DNA from: Parapedobacter koreensis | GTDB lineage: Bacteria > Bacteroidota > Bacteroidia > Sphingobacteriales > Sphingobacteriaceae | Direction: 5' to 3' | DNA length: 64,000 bases | NCBI RefSeq assembly: GCF_900109365.1 | Contig: NZ_FNZR01000007.1 | Location: 186,001-250,000 of the forward strand | Part shown: positions 1 through 10,400 of the stretch, in pieces | Position numbering within the stretch: position 1 is the first letter of the stretch | Layout of the letters: each line of letters starts with the position of its first letter | The notes under the pieces: model-generated | Databases searched by the model: none | Seen by the model: the letters and a program-made list of their open reading frames with translations, nothing else | Told to the model about the DNA's origin: nothing | Made by a program: the position numbers and the translations under genes

Positions 1-1783
1 CATCATACCGTCCGATAAACTCTATTAGGTATTTACCCGCATAATCATAGTTGACTTTTCCAATGTAACCAACGCGAGCCTGCGGATTCTCCCCGACATC
101 ATCATAGGTATCCATCGTTTCGTAGTCGATCAAGCCTAACGCATTGGAAGTCGGTATAGAGTGTACCCACGTGGTAGGCTCCTTCCTCAATATAGTCTCC
201 ACACCACCAACCAAGGCAAGATTATGATCGCCGAATGACTTGACGTAGTTCAATTGTACATTGGACGTCATCTCTTCCTTATGCCCCATGCGACGTTCCC
301 GCCACGGGTTATTGTTTTCGAAGATTACGGGATAGGTATCCGTAGCCTCGTCATAGTTGTACAATTTATAGGTAAATTCGTGATTATCCAATCGCTGGTT
401 TTCAAAAAAGTAGCCAACCAACGCCCTCGCGGTCAATCCATCAATAATGTCGTATGAAGCGTCAAAGTTTAACTGGGCCACACGCTTAGTATCCTGAAAT
501 TTACCTGACAAGTCGTAGGTTAGCCAGCCGAAGTTTGTACCAGGGTCATTCGACGTTAGTGTTGGATATTCAGGGTTATCGTTTGCAAACGGACGTACTG
601 TGGGCAAGTTGCGGAACGTACCGAACCGGGGAAGCCATAAATCGTCTCCGCCAGGTACTCCAGGGTTCAATTTTTGTTGGTGCCGGGCGTTAAAAGTAAC
701 CCCTACACGAAAACGATCGGAAATATCAGATGTGATGCCCATTTGCACATTTGTTCGTTTGAAACCACCGTAGTTCACAATGACGTCGTTCTGGTTGAGG
801 TGGCCCAGACTGAAATAGTAATTAATTTTGTCGGATCCACCCGACACATTTGCATTGAGATAAACCTGGGGAGAAGTCTCCCAAATGTAATCATACCAAT
901 CAAACGGCACATAACCCCTTTCTGTCCCTTGACGCCATTTCGCCAGATCATCCGCATCATATCGGTAATTAGTCGCTCCCTGAACGGTTTCAGATTGGAT
1001 GTAATTTTCGACATAGGTTGCCGCATCTGCAGGCTTCGGAAATGTCGATAAATTTTGAAACCCATAATTAGAAGTCAAACTGATGGTATTCTTCGTATTT
1101 TGCCGTCCACGCTTGGTGGTTACGACGATAACGCCATTTGCCGCACGTACCCCGTAAATCGCCGCCGAGGCGTCTTTCAATACGGAAATGGATTCTATAT
1201 CATTGAAATCCAAGTTATTGAATTGCTCGGCGTCTTTTTGCACCCCATCAATAACGTATAGGGGAGTGCCCATGTTACGGATTTGGATGTTGGTCGTCGC
1301 TCCGGGTCTCCCATCGTTTTGGCGAAAGTTTAAGCCGGGGATCTTTCCGACCAAGGCACCCGAAGTGGTAGACGCCAATGAACGGCTAATATCCTCCGCA
1401 CCAATGACCGAGATCGAACCGGTCAACGACTCTTTCTTCTGTGTCAAACCAAACCCCGTCACCACCACTTCATCCAGCGATTCGGACGAAGGCGTAAGGG
1501 CAATTGACACCGTATTCTGCGTGGATCCCACAGCAACCCGTGCGTCCTCATATCCGAGAAAAAAGACCAGCAGGGAGTCGCTCCCCGAAGCCACTTCAAT
1601 GGAAAACATCCCATCCGCCCCGGATGAGGTGGTTCGCTGGCTACTCAACACTCGGATAGTAGCCCCGCCGATCGGTGATTGATCCGCTGCATCCCTTACC
1701 GTCCCCGTGATGGAACGGGTTTGGGCCATTGCTATGGATAGTCCAACGCACCATAGCAACGCTACAAGTAAAGCTTTACTCAT
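1..1783 (-). CDS. SusC/RagA-family TonB-linked outer membrane receptor, partial (C-terminus beyond the window)
   Basis: This protein should form a TonB-dependent outer-membrane barrel that imports glycans or oligosaccharides with a SusD partner. Read from the ATG at 1783, the frame is open to base 2, giving 594 residues. Residues 1-21 are a signal peptide (MSKALLVALL...AMAQ). A carboxypeptidase-regulatory-like domain covers about 23-100. The SusC signature LDEVVVTGFG is at 103-112, and a plug domain follows with YVIDGV and an SVLKDASAAIYG motif. The barrel is cut by the window edge. It is the last visible gene of the minus-strand operon that includes the enolase-superfamily gene. No SusD gene is seen, and it would be expected to the left of base 1. 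The substrate cannot be told from the sequence. Confidence 0.95.
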   Translation of the reverse strand, partial: MSKALLVALLWCVGLSIAMAQTRSITGTVRDAADQSPIGGATIRVLSSQRTTSSGADGMFSIEVASGSDSLLVFFLGYEDARVAVGSTQNTVSIALTPSSESLDEVVVTGFGLTQKKESLTGSISVIGAEDISRSLASTTSGALVGKIPGLNFRQNDGRPGATTNIQIRNMGTPLYVIDGVQKDAEQFNNLDFNDIESISVLKDASAAIYGVRAANGVIVVTTKRGRQNTKNTISLTSNYGFQNLSTFPKPADAATYVENYIQSETVQGATNYRYDADDLAKWRQGTERGYVPFDWYDYIWETSPQVYLNANVSGGSDKINYYFSLGHLNQNDVIVNYGGFKRTNVQMGITSDISDRFRVGVTFNARHQQKLNPGVPGGDDLWLPRFGTFRNLPTVRPFANDNPEYPTLTSNDPGTNFGWLTYDLSGKFQDTKRVAQLNFDASYDIIDGLTARALVGYFFENQRLDNHEFTYKLYNYDEATDTYPVIFENNNPWRERRMGHKEEMTSNVQLNYVKSFGDHNLALVGGVETILRKEPTTWVHSIPTSNALGLIDYETMDTYDDVGENPQARVGYIGKVNYDYAGKYLIEFIGRYD

Positions 1784-1824
1784 AATTGTTTTGTTTTAAT
1801 TGTTTATAACTGTATTGGTTAACT

Positions 1825-1851
1825 GGATTTCGGACACGCTATCCGAAATCC
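1825..1851. repeat. perfect inverted repeat in the SusC leader
   Basis: Two 10-base arms (GGATTTCGGA and TCCGAAATCC) flank a 7-base loop between the enolase-superfamily gene and the SusC gene. No T run follows on either strand, so a simple intrinsic terminator is unlikely. It could be an mRNA-stabilising hairpin, a processing site that sets different transcript levels for the two genes, or an operator. Confidence 0.6.
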
Positions 1852-1875
1852 GAAAAATGAAGATTTTTAGTTACC

Positions 1876-3084
1876 TCAACGCAACAATGCCATGCCAAAT
1901 CCCGGCGCATTTGGTGGAACCAAACGCCCGTCTTTGATCGTGTAGCCGCTAAGGTCTACATCATCTGACGTACTCGTGACACCCTCAATCGTCACCGTAT
2001 TTCCAAGACCTCCCGCCAAATGAGCCGTATAGTAAGATTTCAGCAACGAACCCCAGGCATGAGGTGATGCTTGCACATTGTATTGGACCAGCTTTGGCAT
2101 AAGTTTCCGCCAGTTGGTAAATCCAAGCCCCTCAATGTCGGTAAGATGCACATCCATAAGCTTCTGCTCCATCAATTCGTCCAGCAACGCGGGATCGGGG
2201 TCAGCCTCGCCATCGGCAAGCAAACTGCTTACACCAGCATGCTGCATCCAATCCCGCAGCTTCCGGTAGTCTTCTACCGTTTCGTGAAAAGGCTCTTCGA
2301 TCCAGAATAGCGGCGTATCGCCTATTCCCTTCAGGTAAGCCGTGAACTCATTTACGGTGAAGCCATTGTTGCCGTCTACCAATATATCGCAGTCCGGGAA
2401 CGCCGCCGCTACGGCCTTGGTCACCTCGATATCCCTCGCCAATCCATCCTGCTGTGACATCCAGCGGTTGCCGCGACCGATTTTCAGCTTAAATTGCCGG
2501 TATCCGTATTCGTAATCGTAACGGCAGTTGGCAAGGACCTTGTCGATACCTCCCGGTGCATGAGCAGGCTCCAGATCGTCGAAGTAGATCATGCCACTGT
2601 AGTATTTGGTGGTAAACGGCTCTTCGCGTCCCAGCAATGCATATACGGGCTTATTCAGCGCTACCCCAGCCAAATCATGCAGCGCGATATCGAACGGGAG
2701 ATACCGCTCATCCGTAATGCCTACCGATACTTGAAATACATCGGACAATTTCTTTCCCACCAACTCCGGGACGATGCGTTGCGCTTCACCACGACTGCTC
2801 CGCAATGACGCCCAACCGCTGGCTCCTTTATCGGTGGCAATCTTGCAAATGGTCAAACGTGGCCCGAATCCATGCACATCCAACCGGGCATTTTTGCCAA
2901 CAAAACGCGGATATTGCAGCCGTACGTCTTCAAACGTCACCGACCGGATGGTGTGATAAGCCAGTTCGTTCTGCATACGCGCGGTCCGGCCGTCTGGAAA
3001 CCATCCGGCAAACGCCGTCTTCGACATCAAACCCAACGCGGCACCAGCATTGAGTGTGTAAATAAATTCCCTTCTTTTCATCAT
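1876..3084 (-). CDS. exported enolase-superfamily enzyme (mandelate racemase/muconate lactonizing type)
   Basis: The 402-residue protein has the enolase-superfamily layout. The N-terminal capping part covers about 40-160. A KxK motif (Lys199/Lys201) follows, with likely metal ligands Asp237 (VDGNNGF), Glu263/264 (WIEEPF) and Asp291 or Glu293 (LLADGEAD). A PHAWG motif at 341-345 could supply the second catalytic base. Known family members abstract the alpha-proton of a sugar acid or other carboxylate. The N-terminus (KRREFIYTLNAGAALGL) resembles a twin-arginine signal ending near AFA, so the enzyme is probably periplasmic. That is unusual, because most relatives are cytoplasmic. It lies between the MFS permease and SusC genes of a sugar operon. 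Acid-sugar dehydratase or epimerase activity is inferred, and the substrate is unknown. Confidence 0.88.
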   Translation of the reverse strand: MMKRREFIYTLNAGAALGLMSKTAFAGWFPDGRTARMQNELAYHTIRSVTFEDVRLQYPRFVGKNARLDVHGFGPRLTICKIATDKGASGWASLRSSRGEAQRIVPELVGKKLSDVFQVSVGITDERYLPFDIALHDLAGVALNKPVYALLGREEPFTTKYYSGMIYFDDLEPAHAPGGIDKVLANCRYDYEYGYRQFKLKIGRGNRWMSQQDGLARDIEVTKAVAAAFPDCDILVDGNNGFTVNEFTAYLKGIGDTPLFWIEEPFHETVEDYRKLRDWMQHAGVSSLLADGEADPDPALLDELMEQKLMDVHLTDIEGLGFTNWRKLMPKLVQYNVQASPHAWGSLLKSYYTAHLAGGLGNTVTIEGVTSTSDDVDLSGYTIKDGRLVPPNAPGFGMALLR

Positions 3085-3129
3085 AATTGGTTGTTTTTAT
3101 CATTGGTTTGTACTAATTATCGGTTTTTC

Positions 3130-4674
3130 CTAATGGAGGCTTTCCGGTGCACCTTCAAGGACGACAGGCTTATACCCCCCTTTTGCCCTGAAATACAGGA
3201 TGAGCCCGAGGAAAAACAAAAACATACCCATCGGCAGTATCGACACGGTAGACAGTGCGGATTTTTTTGCTTCATTTTCGACCCCAGCGATGACGCCCAG
3301 TGTCTCGGCATCCGCCAGCAAAAGTTTGTCCTGATTCAGGGCGTTGTATTCGCCAAAGATGCTCCGCTTGACTTCCGTAACATATTCACCGTGATACGTG
3401 GTATGGTGTTCCAGATCGTATACCTGTAATTTCGAATCGATTTCGCTGTCCTGCACGGCTCCTAAAAAGACGGCGCCGATAATGCCTACACCCAGTTGCC
3501 CTACCGCACTGGTGATGTTCAGCGCCAAGGCCCCGCCCCGGGGAAACTGCTCGGATACCACGCCCAGCATCGTGCCCCACAGGTAGGTCTTACCCAGGGC
3601 ATAAAATCCGGCCGCCAGCAAAATGGTCGCCCCGGCAGAAAAAGACAGCCACTGCAAGCCTATGGCTGATATCAATGCACTGAACGCAAGGATACCCAGC
3701 GGCGAAATGCGTTTTGTAACTACTCCCGTATATAAGCGCAGTACCGTCATGATGATGGCGGTAAACACCAACACCCATCCTCCTTGAAAACCGAGTTTCT
3801 GCATTTCGGGCGTCATGAGGTCTGTGATCCAGCTATCCGTGCCCAGTTCCATGGTAGCCAAGGGCACCATCACGAGTAGCAACAAAACAAACAGCGGCCT
3901 GCCCAGTGCTTTGAGGTAAAACGCTACAAAAGCTACCACGGCCACGATGACCAGGATGCTGACCGGTGTGCCCCAACCCAGCAAATTGCCCAGCTCGAAG
4001 GCACAGAGGCTCGTGATAATGAGGAAACCCAACACGCCCACTTCGCGAAGCATGTCTACGTACTTCACCCCCGCTTTCACACGCTCATTGACCGGAAAAT
4101 GCGCGTTGAATATCAATGCACCGTACGCAATCGTGGGCAATAGAATAAATAGCATCATGATCCGCCAGTCAACCTCGAAATGGAGTAGCGTAATACCAAA
4201 TAGTCCGGCGATGGCGATACCCATCGGCCATCCGGCATGCAGGATATTCAGCCACTTGGTTTTTTCCCGCGGATACATACTGGCCACCACCGGGTTGATG
4301 ACGGCCTCGGCAGCCCCGTTGCCCAACGCAAACAGGAACGTCCCGAAATAAAGCATCCAGTAGCCGTCGGCGAAAATGGTCAGCAACACGGAAGCCGCAT
4401 GGCAGATAAAGGCAAAAATCATCGATTTTTTATAGCCGATCTGATCGATTACCAAGCTGAACAGTACAATGCTCAACGCAAACGGCCAGAAACTAACCCC
4501 GAAAATCTGTCCTTGCTGGGTCTTGCTCAGGTCAAAGCGGATGCCCCATTCGTGCATCAGGTAAGACCGGAACACGAATCCGAAGGCCGAAGCGACCAAC
4601 ACGACGAAACATCCCCAGAAAAGTTTTTTACTGGGTGCTTCGGGGTGCTGGGTGATTTGTATAGTGGCGTTCAT
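3130..4674 (-). CDS. MFS transporter
   Basis: The 514-residue protein is very hydrophobic with about 12 membrane spans. A motif-A-like loop (DQIGYKKS, 77-84) follows the second span, as in the major facilitator superfamily. About 60 polar residues (roughly 410-470) are inserted before the last helix, which is longer than usual. The gene sits 8 bases downstream of the epimerase gene and 45 bases upstream of the enolase-superfamily gene, in a clear operon. It probably moves the monosaccharide, keto-sugar or sugar acid handled by its neighbours across the inner membrane. The substrate is inferred only from context. Confidence 0.9.
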   Translation of the reverse strand: MNATIQITQHPEAPSKKLFWGCFVVLVASAFGFVFRSYLMHEWGIRFDLSKTQQGQIFGVSFWPFALSIVLFSLVIDQIGYKKSMIFAFICHAASVLLTIFADGYWMLYFGTFLFALGNGAAEAVINPVVASMYPREKTKWLNILHAGWPMGIAIAGLFGITLLHFEVDWRIMMLFILLPTIAYGALIFNAHFPVNERVKAGVKYVDMLREVGVLGFLIITSLCAFELGNLLGWGTPVSILVIVAVVAFVAFYLKALGRPLFVLLLLVMVPLATMELGTDSWITDLMTPEMQKLGFQGGWVLVFTAIIMTVLRLYTGVVTKRISPLGILAFSALISAIGLQWLSFSAGATILLAAGFYALGKTYLWGTMLGVVSEQFPRGGALALNITSAVGQLGVGIIGAVFLGAVQDSEIDSKLQVYDLEHHTTYHGEYVTEVKRSIFGEYNALNQDKLLLADAETLGVIAGVENEAKKSALSTVSILPMGMFLFFLGLILYFRAKGGYKPVVLEGAPESLH

Positions 4675-4682
4675 ACGTTAAG

Positions 4683-5525
4683 CTAAAATGTCTTCTTCAG
4701 GAAGGCAAAGCCTTCCTCGGCCAGTTCGTCGGCACTGGCTGCCAATGGTCGCCATATACTGGCCGCCCGCGCCAATTCTTTGGAGGGTTCACCGAATGTT
4801 TCAATGACCAAGCTTCCCCGATAGCCAATCGCCCGAAGGGCATCGCAGATACCAATCCAGTCGAGATGTCCCGTACCGGGCGTTCCCCGATCGTTTTCAT
4901 TGGCTTGAACATGGACCAGTCGCCCCCCCAATTTGGTAATGCTTTTGGGAATGTTTTTTTCTTCGATATTGCTGTGGAAGGTATCCAGCAGGATCTTCAG
5001 CCGCTCACTCCCCACCTCATCCACCAATTCAATAGCCTGGTCAACCGTATTGACCATATCGGTTTCAAATCGATTTAGCGGTTCCAACGCTAAGGTCACG
5101 CCTAACGCTTCCGCACGCCTCGCCGCTTGATGCAGGTTTTCAAGGCACCACTGGCGTTCCTGACGTTTCTGCGCTTCGGAAACCAACCGCGTCTTGCCTA
5201 CTGCGGAGTAGAGCGGCCCCCCGAACACGGGGCTTTCCAGTTCGCTGGCAATTTCGAGGCAGTCGATGATATAGGAAAGCCCGTTGGCCCGGATTTCAGG
5301 CCGCTCACTGGAAATATCCCGATCCATGCCGAAGGCACCGCTAACCGTTATGTTCAGCGCCAGATCCCGGCAAATTCGCTTTAAAGCAGCCCAATCAATC
5401 AAGTCCCGGTATTCCACAGCAATCTCAACCACGTCATAGCCTATATCTTTGACTTTGCGCAAGACGTCAAAAGAAGCCGTTGAAAACGGCGAAACCCAAA
5501 CAAACGTGCTTATTCCTATATTCAT
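4683..5525 (-). CDS. sugar phosphate isomerase/epimerase family TIM-barrel protein, D-tagatose/D-psicose 3-epimerase-like
   Basis: The ATG at 5525 gives 280 residues beginning MNIGISTFVWV; a TTG three codons upstream is less likely. The protein has the xylose-isomerase-like TIM-barrel pattern with likely metal ligands Glu148 (ALEPLNRFE), Asp181 with His184 (DTFHSNIEE), His205 and Glu242 (VIETFG). The segment around NENDRGTPGTGH (209-220) and the spacing between Glu148, Asp181 and Glu242 match D-tagatose 3-epimerase relatives. Such enzymes epimerise ketoses at C3, and some family members act on 3-keto sugars. Adjacency to Gfo/Idh and ThuA genes suggests keto-sugar metabolism here. The exact substrate is not decided by the sequence. 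Confidence 0.87.
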   Translation of the reverse strand: MNIGISTFVWVSPFSTASFDVLRKVKDIGYDVVEIAVEYRDLIDWAALKRICRDLALNITVSGAFGMDRDISSERPEIRANGLSYIIDCLEIASELESPVFGGPLYSAVGKTRLVSEAQKRQERQWCLENLHQAARRAEALGVTLALEPLNRFETDMVNTVDQAIELVDEVGSERLKILLDTFHSNIEEKNIPKSITKLGGRLVHVQANENDRGTPGTGHLDWIGICDALRAIGYRGSLVIETFGEPSKELARAASIWRPLAASADELAEEGFAFLKKTF

Positions 5526-5545
5526 CGCAACCAATCAACATTAAC

Positions 5546-6655
5546 TTATTCAAAACTTGGTATTTCAATACGAATTCCGCCTTTCATGGCTGATTCATGG
5601 GCACATATTCCCGCACAGGTGTAGTTGGCGGCCAATGCTGCGTCCACCGCCGAATCGCGCCCTTCCACGATAGCCGCCACAAATTCCTGCACGAGGTGGG
5701 GATGCGAACCACCATGGCCAGCACCTTGCAGGAAAGACACGTGGTTCGGATCGTCTATCCGCTCGCGTTTCGTAAAATCTGCGATTTCCGGTATGAGTAG
5801 CTCGTCCGTATCGGGCACATCGATGCGCCGGGCATTTTCACCACCGTCAAAGATGACGTGTTCTTCGTCTTGCAGTTGTTCCCATTCAAAGGACATCTTG
5901 GTGCCGTAGACATCGTAGCTTTCCCGGTACTGGCGTACCACGTCAAACAATGAGCGGGTCGCTTCTGCCACTACATCCGAATCCTTTAACTTAAATGTTG
6001 CAGTTTCTACGGCATAGGGTGCATTATACCGGCTGGCCAAGTCATCGGATAGCCGGCCTGATCCGTGGCAAACCACCGATTCCGCGATCGTGTTATTGAT
6101 GCGCAACAACGGGGATATCGCGTGGGTACCGTTTAGCATCGGCGGATATCCCTTCCAGTACTCGGCCCACCCTTCCATGCTCATGTCCTGGATATGCGAT
6201 CCGCGAACAAATTGGATTTTACCCAGTTGGCCGCTTTCCGCCAGCTTCAATCCATATAGAAATTCCCGGGTATAAAGTGCCGTTTCCATCATCATGTACA
6301 CCTTCCCGGCGCGACGCTTAGCCTCCACAATCGCTTTGCAGTCTTCCACAGTCATCGCCATCGGTATGGTACAGGCCGTGTGTTTGTTCGCGTTCAGTGA
6401 CGCTAAGGTCATGCGGGCATGTTCAGGAACGGGGGTCACAACGTGGATGGCATCCACATCCTCCCGCTTCACCACGTCTTCGAAATCGGTAAAGACCAGG
6501 TTTTCATCCAAGTTAAACTTGGCTTTCAATTCATTAAGTGTGTTTTCGTTTCGCGTGCAGATGCCGACTGCTTTGATATCCGGATGCTTCTGATAAATGG
6601 GAATGAACTCTTTTCCAAATCCCATACCAACAATAACGACAGTGATTTTTGACAT
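5546..6655 (-). CDS. Gfo/Idh/MocA-family oxidoreductase
   Basis: The 369-residue protein starts with an NAD(P)-binding Rossmann fold (VIVGMGFGKEF, glycines at 10, 12 and 14) and continues with VTPVPEHA at 73-80, as in glucose-fructose oxidoreductase and inositol dehydrogenase relatives. The usual EKP segment is replaced by CTIPMAMT (95-102), so the conserved lysine is missing. This may mean altered catalysis or a different lysine. The gene lies 38 bases after the ThuA gene and 20 bases before the epimerase gene. Together they suggest oxidation or reduction at a sugar carbon coupled to epimerisation. Known roles in similar clusters include 3-keto-glycoside and inositol pathways. The specific role is inferred. 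Confidence 0.88.
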   Translation of the reverse strand: MSKITVVIVGMGFGKEFIPIYQKHPDIKAVGICTRNENTLNELKAKFNLDENLVFTDFEDVVKREDVDAIHVVTPVPEHARMTLASLNANKHTACTIPMAMTVEDCKAIVEAKRRAGKVYMMMETALYTREFLYGLKLAESGQLGKIQFVRGSHIQDMSMEGWAEYWKGYPPMLNGTHAISPLLRINNTIAESVVCHGSGRLSDDLASRYNAPYAVETATFKLKDSDVVAEATRSLFDVVRQYRESYDVYGTKMSFEWEQLQDEEHVIFDGGENARRIDVPDTDELLIPEIADFTKRERIDDPNHVSFLQGAGHGGSHPHLVQEFVAAIVEGRDSAVDAALAANYTCAGICAHESAMKGGIRIEIPSFE

Positions 6656-6693
6656 GTTCTATTCTTATTAGCTAGTTATATTTTTTCGATTTA

Positions 6694-7410
6694 TTAATTT
6701 GCCGCCCAATTCACCGCATTGATAAGCAAGGCCTTGTAGGCCTCATGCTGATGGCTGTGCTCGTCATGTCCCAGGGTAATTCCCACGATTTTCGCTTTCG
6801 GATGCTTCACGGTAAATACGACCGGGTAAACCGCATCGGTTTCTTTGGACTGGCCGATGACCAGCACTTCAATTCCCCTTGCAGCTGGGTCGGGAATCTG
6901 ACGATAAAACTCATCCTTGAACTCGAATGTTGCAGCTACTCCCTGCGTGATGGGATGTGCGGGATTGACCACATAGTTTTTGAATTCCTGAAATTTTTCG
7001 TGGCTCTTGCTGCCGCCCCCTACATAATTCAGGTTGTAAGCCGGCCAATCCGCCCAATTGTACCATACTGCGGCATGAAGCAGCAGTAAGCCCTTCCCCT
7101 TTTCAACAAATTTGGTAATGGCAGCCTGTCCTTTCGAGTCGATGGGCTGATTGTTGGCCAGGATCAGGAGGTCGGTATTTTTCAGATAGGCCGGTATGGA
7201 ATCCGGCCGCTCGGTATACATGACACGGTAAGACCCGGTCGATTCAAGCGTCTTCGTATCTTCCTGACCGTACCACCGGCCGAAATCATGGGATCCGCCG
7301 CCGCCTACCATCAATATTCGAACCGGTTTGGTTTGGCCGAGCGCTGTGCCAATAACCATTACCCCCAGGATAAGGCCTGCAAATAACTTCATCGTGTATT
7401 TCATCTTCAT
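6694..7410 (-). CDS. secreted ThuA domain-containing protein
   Basis: The protein is about 238 residues from the ATG at 7410; an in-frame ATG at 7425 would add five residues. A signal peptide (MKYTMKLFAGLILGVMVIGTALG) precedes a single ThuA domain, a glutamine-amidotransferase-like fold. Typical segments are LMVGGGGSHDFGRWYG near the mature N-terminus, LLLLHAAVWYNW in the middle, and LGHDEHSHQHEAYKALL near the end. ThuA proteins accompany disaccharide and keto-glycoside utilisation genes, but their chemistry is poorly known. The gene begins just after the stop of the large ThuA/propeller/cupredoxin gene, so translation may be coupled. It probably works in the periplasm on the same substrate as its neighbours. 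Confidence 0.88.
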   Translation of the reverse strand: MKMKYTMKLFAGLILGVMVIGTALGQTKPVRILMVGGGGSHDFGRWYGQEDTKTLESTGSYRVMYTERPDSIPAYLKNTDLLILANNQPIDSKGQAAITKFVEKGKGLLLLHAAVWYNWADWPAYNLNYVGGGSKSHEKFQEFKNYVVNPAHPITQGVAATFEFKDEFYRQIPDPAARGIEVLVIGQSKETDAVYPVVFTVKHPKAKIVGITLGHDEHSHQHEAYKALLINAVNWAAN

Positions 7411-7427
7411 ATAATTAAGTTTCATCG

Positions 7428-10400
7428 TTACCTGACAACGCGCATGGTCCCGTTCATCCCCCGCCAGTGGCCGGGAAACGTACAGACATACGTATAGTCA
7501 CCTGGTTGCTCGGGCGCGGTAAACTCCAGCGTAAAACTTTCGCCCGGGTTTACCAGCGGCGTGTGGTGCAATACCTCAGGAATCGCAGGCACATACTGGC
7601 GCTCGAATGCTTCCGACGATCGCAACATATCATCAGCCGCCTTGCCGACAATATCCAACGTTCCGGGCTGGATGATTAACAGGTTGTGCTGCATACCGTC
7701 CGGATTTTCAAAGACAAGTGTAATTCGCTTGCCAGCGGGTACGGTAATCAACTTTTTATCATATTGCATGATGTCTTTGACCGCTTTCAGTTCAATGCGC
7801 TCCGATGGCACGCTGCTCTTGGGATCCGCCACCATTGCTGCCCCGCCATGGGCAAATGCGGCAGATTGGTGCGCTTTGGACAACCTCACGACAGTGTTAT
7901 TGATATTACCCGTGAATCCAGATGCGCCACCGTAGTCCGTGAACGCATAGGTCTCATCGAAGTCCTCGCCCGAACGTAGGTTAAGCGCCAACGGCTCGGC
8001 AAACAAGTGCATGATCTTGGCTTTGCCTTGGCTGGTACCATTTATGGATAGCTCAATTGAAGCATCCACCGTCACCCGCGCGTCGGCCACAAATTCACTG
8101 GGTAGGTTGCCACGCGAGGAGACGGTGGCCGTCTGGCCATGCTGGTAGACTTCAAAAAATAGCCGATTATTTTTGGTGTAAAGTGCGTAGCCAGCAGTTT
8201 TGTCACCCTGCCCCACAATCAATCCGTTGTAGGGTTGGTTATCCCGCCTGCGGACTTCCGTCTGGATATGGATTTTCTTGTTTGAGACATCCGGTGAGAA
8301 GGGGAAACGACTACGGCGGCCGAGCGTATACTGTTCATTGGCCAACGATTCGAGGATACGCCGGGCGAAGTTGCCCGTAGTTCGCGTAGACGCTAACTTA
8401 AAAAATGCGTCTTCGTGACGTGCAATCGCTGCGAACAGGGCTTGCGATAGCCACCTGTCGTTTTCGTTGGCTGGGTCACCGGTCGCTTCAAGCAGGGCTT
8501 TGGCAACAGCTTCCGACGCCGGATACTCGGCAAGCTTCACGAAAGCTGCCATACGGGTATTCAGGTTGGTATCGGCCAAGATACCGCTGTTCAGCAATGC
8601 ATCGCGGGAGCGGTCGTCTACCGGAAGCGCTTGGGCAGTTGCTTTCCGCACACCTGCCGAGGGATGCTTGAAACCTTTTACGACGGCGTCGAATACGTCC
8701 TGCCGCTCGGCGATCAGGTTTAGCCCCTGCAACGTCCAAAGGGCATGGATAGCCGGAGCATTCAGTCCGATTTTATCAACCTTTTGGTCCGATGCAATCC
8801 GGATTAGTTCATCCGCAACATCGTCCTGTTGCCGCTCCACCAGCAGCCGCTGGGCATGCATCCGCCAGAATTTATTGTCGCTTTTCAGCGCCTTTAACAG
8901 GCCGCCTGTGTCGTCCTTGGAAAGCTTATGGGAGGTTTTATGTTTTGCATCGGTATATACTAACCGGTAAACACGGCCGTATTTTTTATCGCGTAGGTCG
9001 CTCTCAAATGCATTTCCTGGGCCATGCGGTTGCTCAATGAACGGCAATACCTTGTCCGAAGGGGCCTGCGCCGGTACGAATACATTGTGTTGAATGATGA
9101 AATTATACCAGTCGAGTATCCAAACGGCACCGTCAGGACCGACTTCAGCGTGGATCGGGCCGAACCATTCGTCTGAACTAGCTGCCAGGTTCCAGCCATC
9201 GTGCTCCTTGAAGCCGGCGCCGTCAGGTTCGATGACGGCATTGTGTATCAAGCGTACCGTCGGTTCGGTTACAAAGGCGACCTTATTCCAATATGTTTGG
9301 GGATAGTCACGTGCGGTATAGAGCTGATGCCCTGCGGCCGATGTGAAGCCGCCGACCACATCCACCTGCCGGAGGTTGGGTGTCATGGCATGCACGTCAT
9401 AATGTCCATCGATTTTCTGAACGGCATTGATAGCGGGCCTCTGATCGTCCTCCTTGAACTGGCGCTGTACCAATTGTTCAGGCATCGAGTAATACGCACT
9501 ATGGGTATTGTTGGCTGTAGAAATAAAGACGTTGTTGTCTTCAGTCATGCCCAACCCCCACGTGTTATTGCTGGTGGTCGCCAGGTATTCGAAATCTGTG
9601 CCGTCCGGCCTGAAGCGATACACACCCTGGCCAAAAGCCAGCCGTTTGCCATTGATGTGTCCATTAAATCCTGCATAACCGGTGACACCCCAAATCTTGT
9701 TGTCAAACCCATACTGCAGATTGGAAGGCCCAGCGTGCGTATCATTCTTATTCCAGCCTGTCATTATCGTATCCCGCACATCAACGACGTTATCTCCGTC
9801 CGTGTCTTTCATAAAGATGAAATGCGGTGCCATGGCCACAATTACGCCATCATTGGCAAACGTAAGGCTGGTGGCGATATTCAGTCTGTCGGCAAATACC
9901 GTAAACTTATCCGCCACGCCGTCCCCGTCGGTATCTTCACATATCTTGATCCGGTCATTTGCCTCCCCTTTCAACTCCACGAAATTATTGGGATAGTCGA
10001 CGGTCTCGATGATCCACAGTCGCCCTTTTTCGTCCCAGCTCATCGCTATGGGATTAACGATATCTGGTTCAGAAGCAAATAGCTTCAACTCGAAACCAAC
10101 GGGAACTTGTATCAGTTTCGCTGATTCTTCCGGTGAGAGCGGCTCCTGCATTTTCGGCACAAAATGCCGTGCAGTGAAATCAGCGATGGTATCTTCATAG
10201 ATGCTCACACTTGGAATCTTCAATTGCGCGACCAATCCCATCACCCGGTCACCTATTGCCCATTGCACGCCTTTATTGATGGATCGCAGAAAATCCAGGT
10301 TTTTCCAGGTTGATTCATCGCTACCGTGCTCCGTATAAAATACACGGCCTTTCCCCTTGTTAAGCCGGTGTGCCAAGTCAGTCGCTAAGGTGTCTGTGAC

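Noticed and set aside
2071-3429. Several rightward open frames opposite the enolase-superfamily and MFS genes
   Set aside because: They are antisense to well-supported genes, have no domain-like content, and look like shadows.
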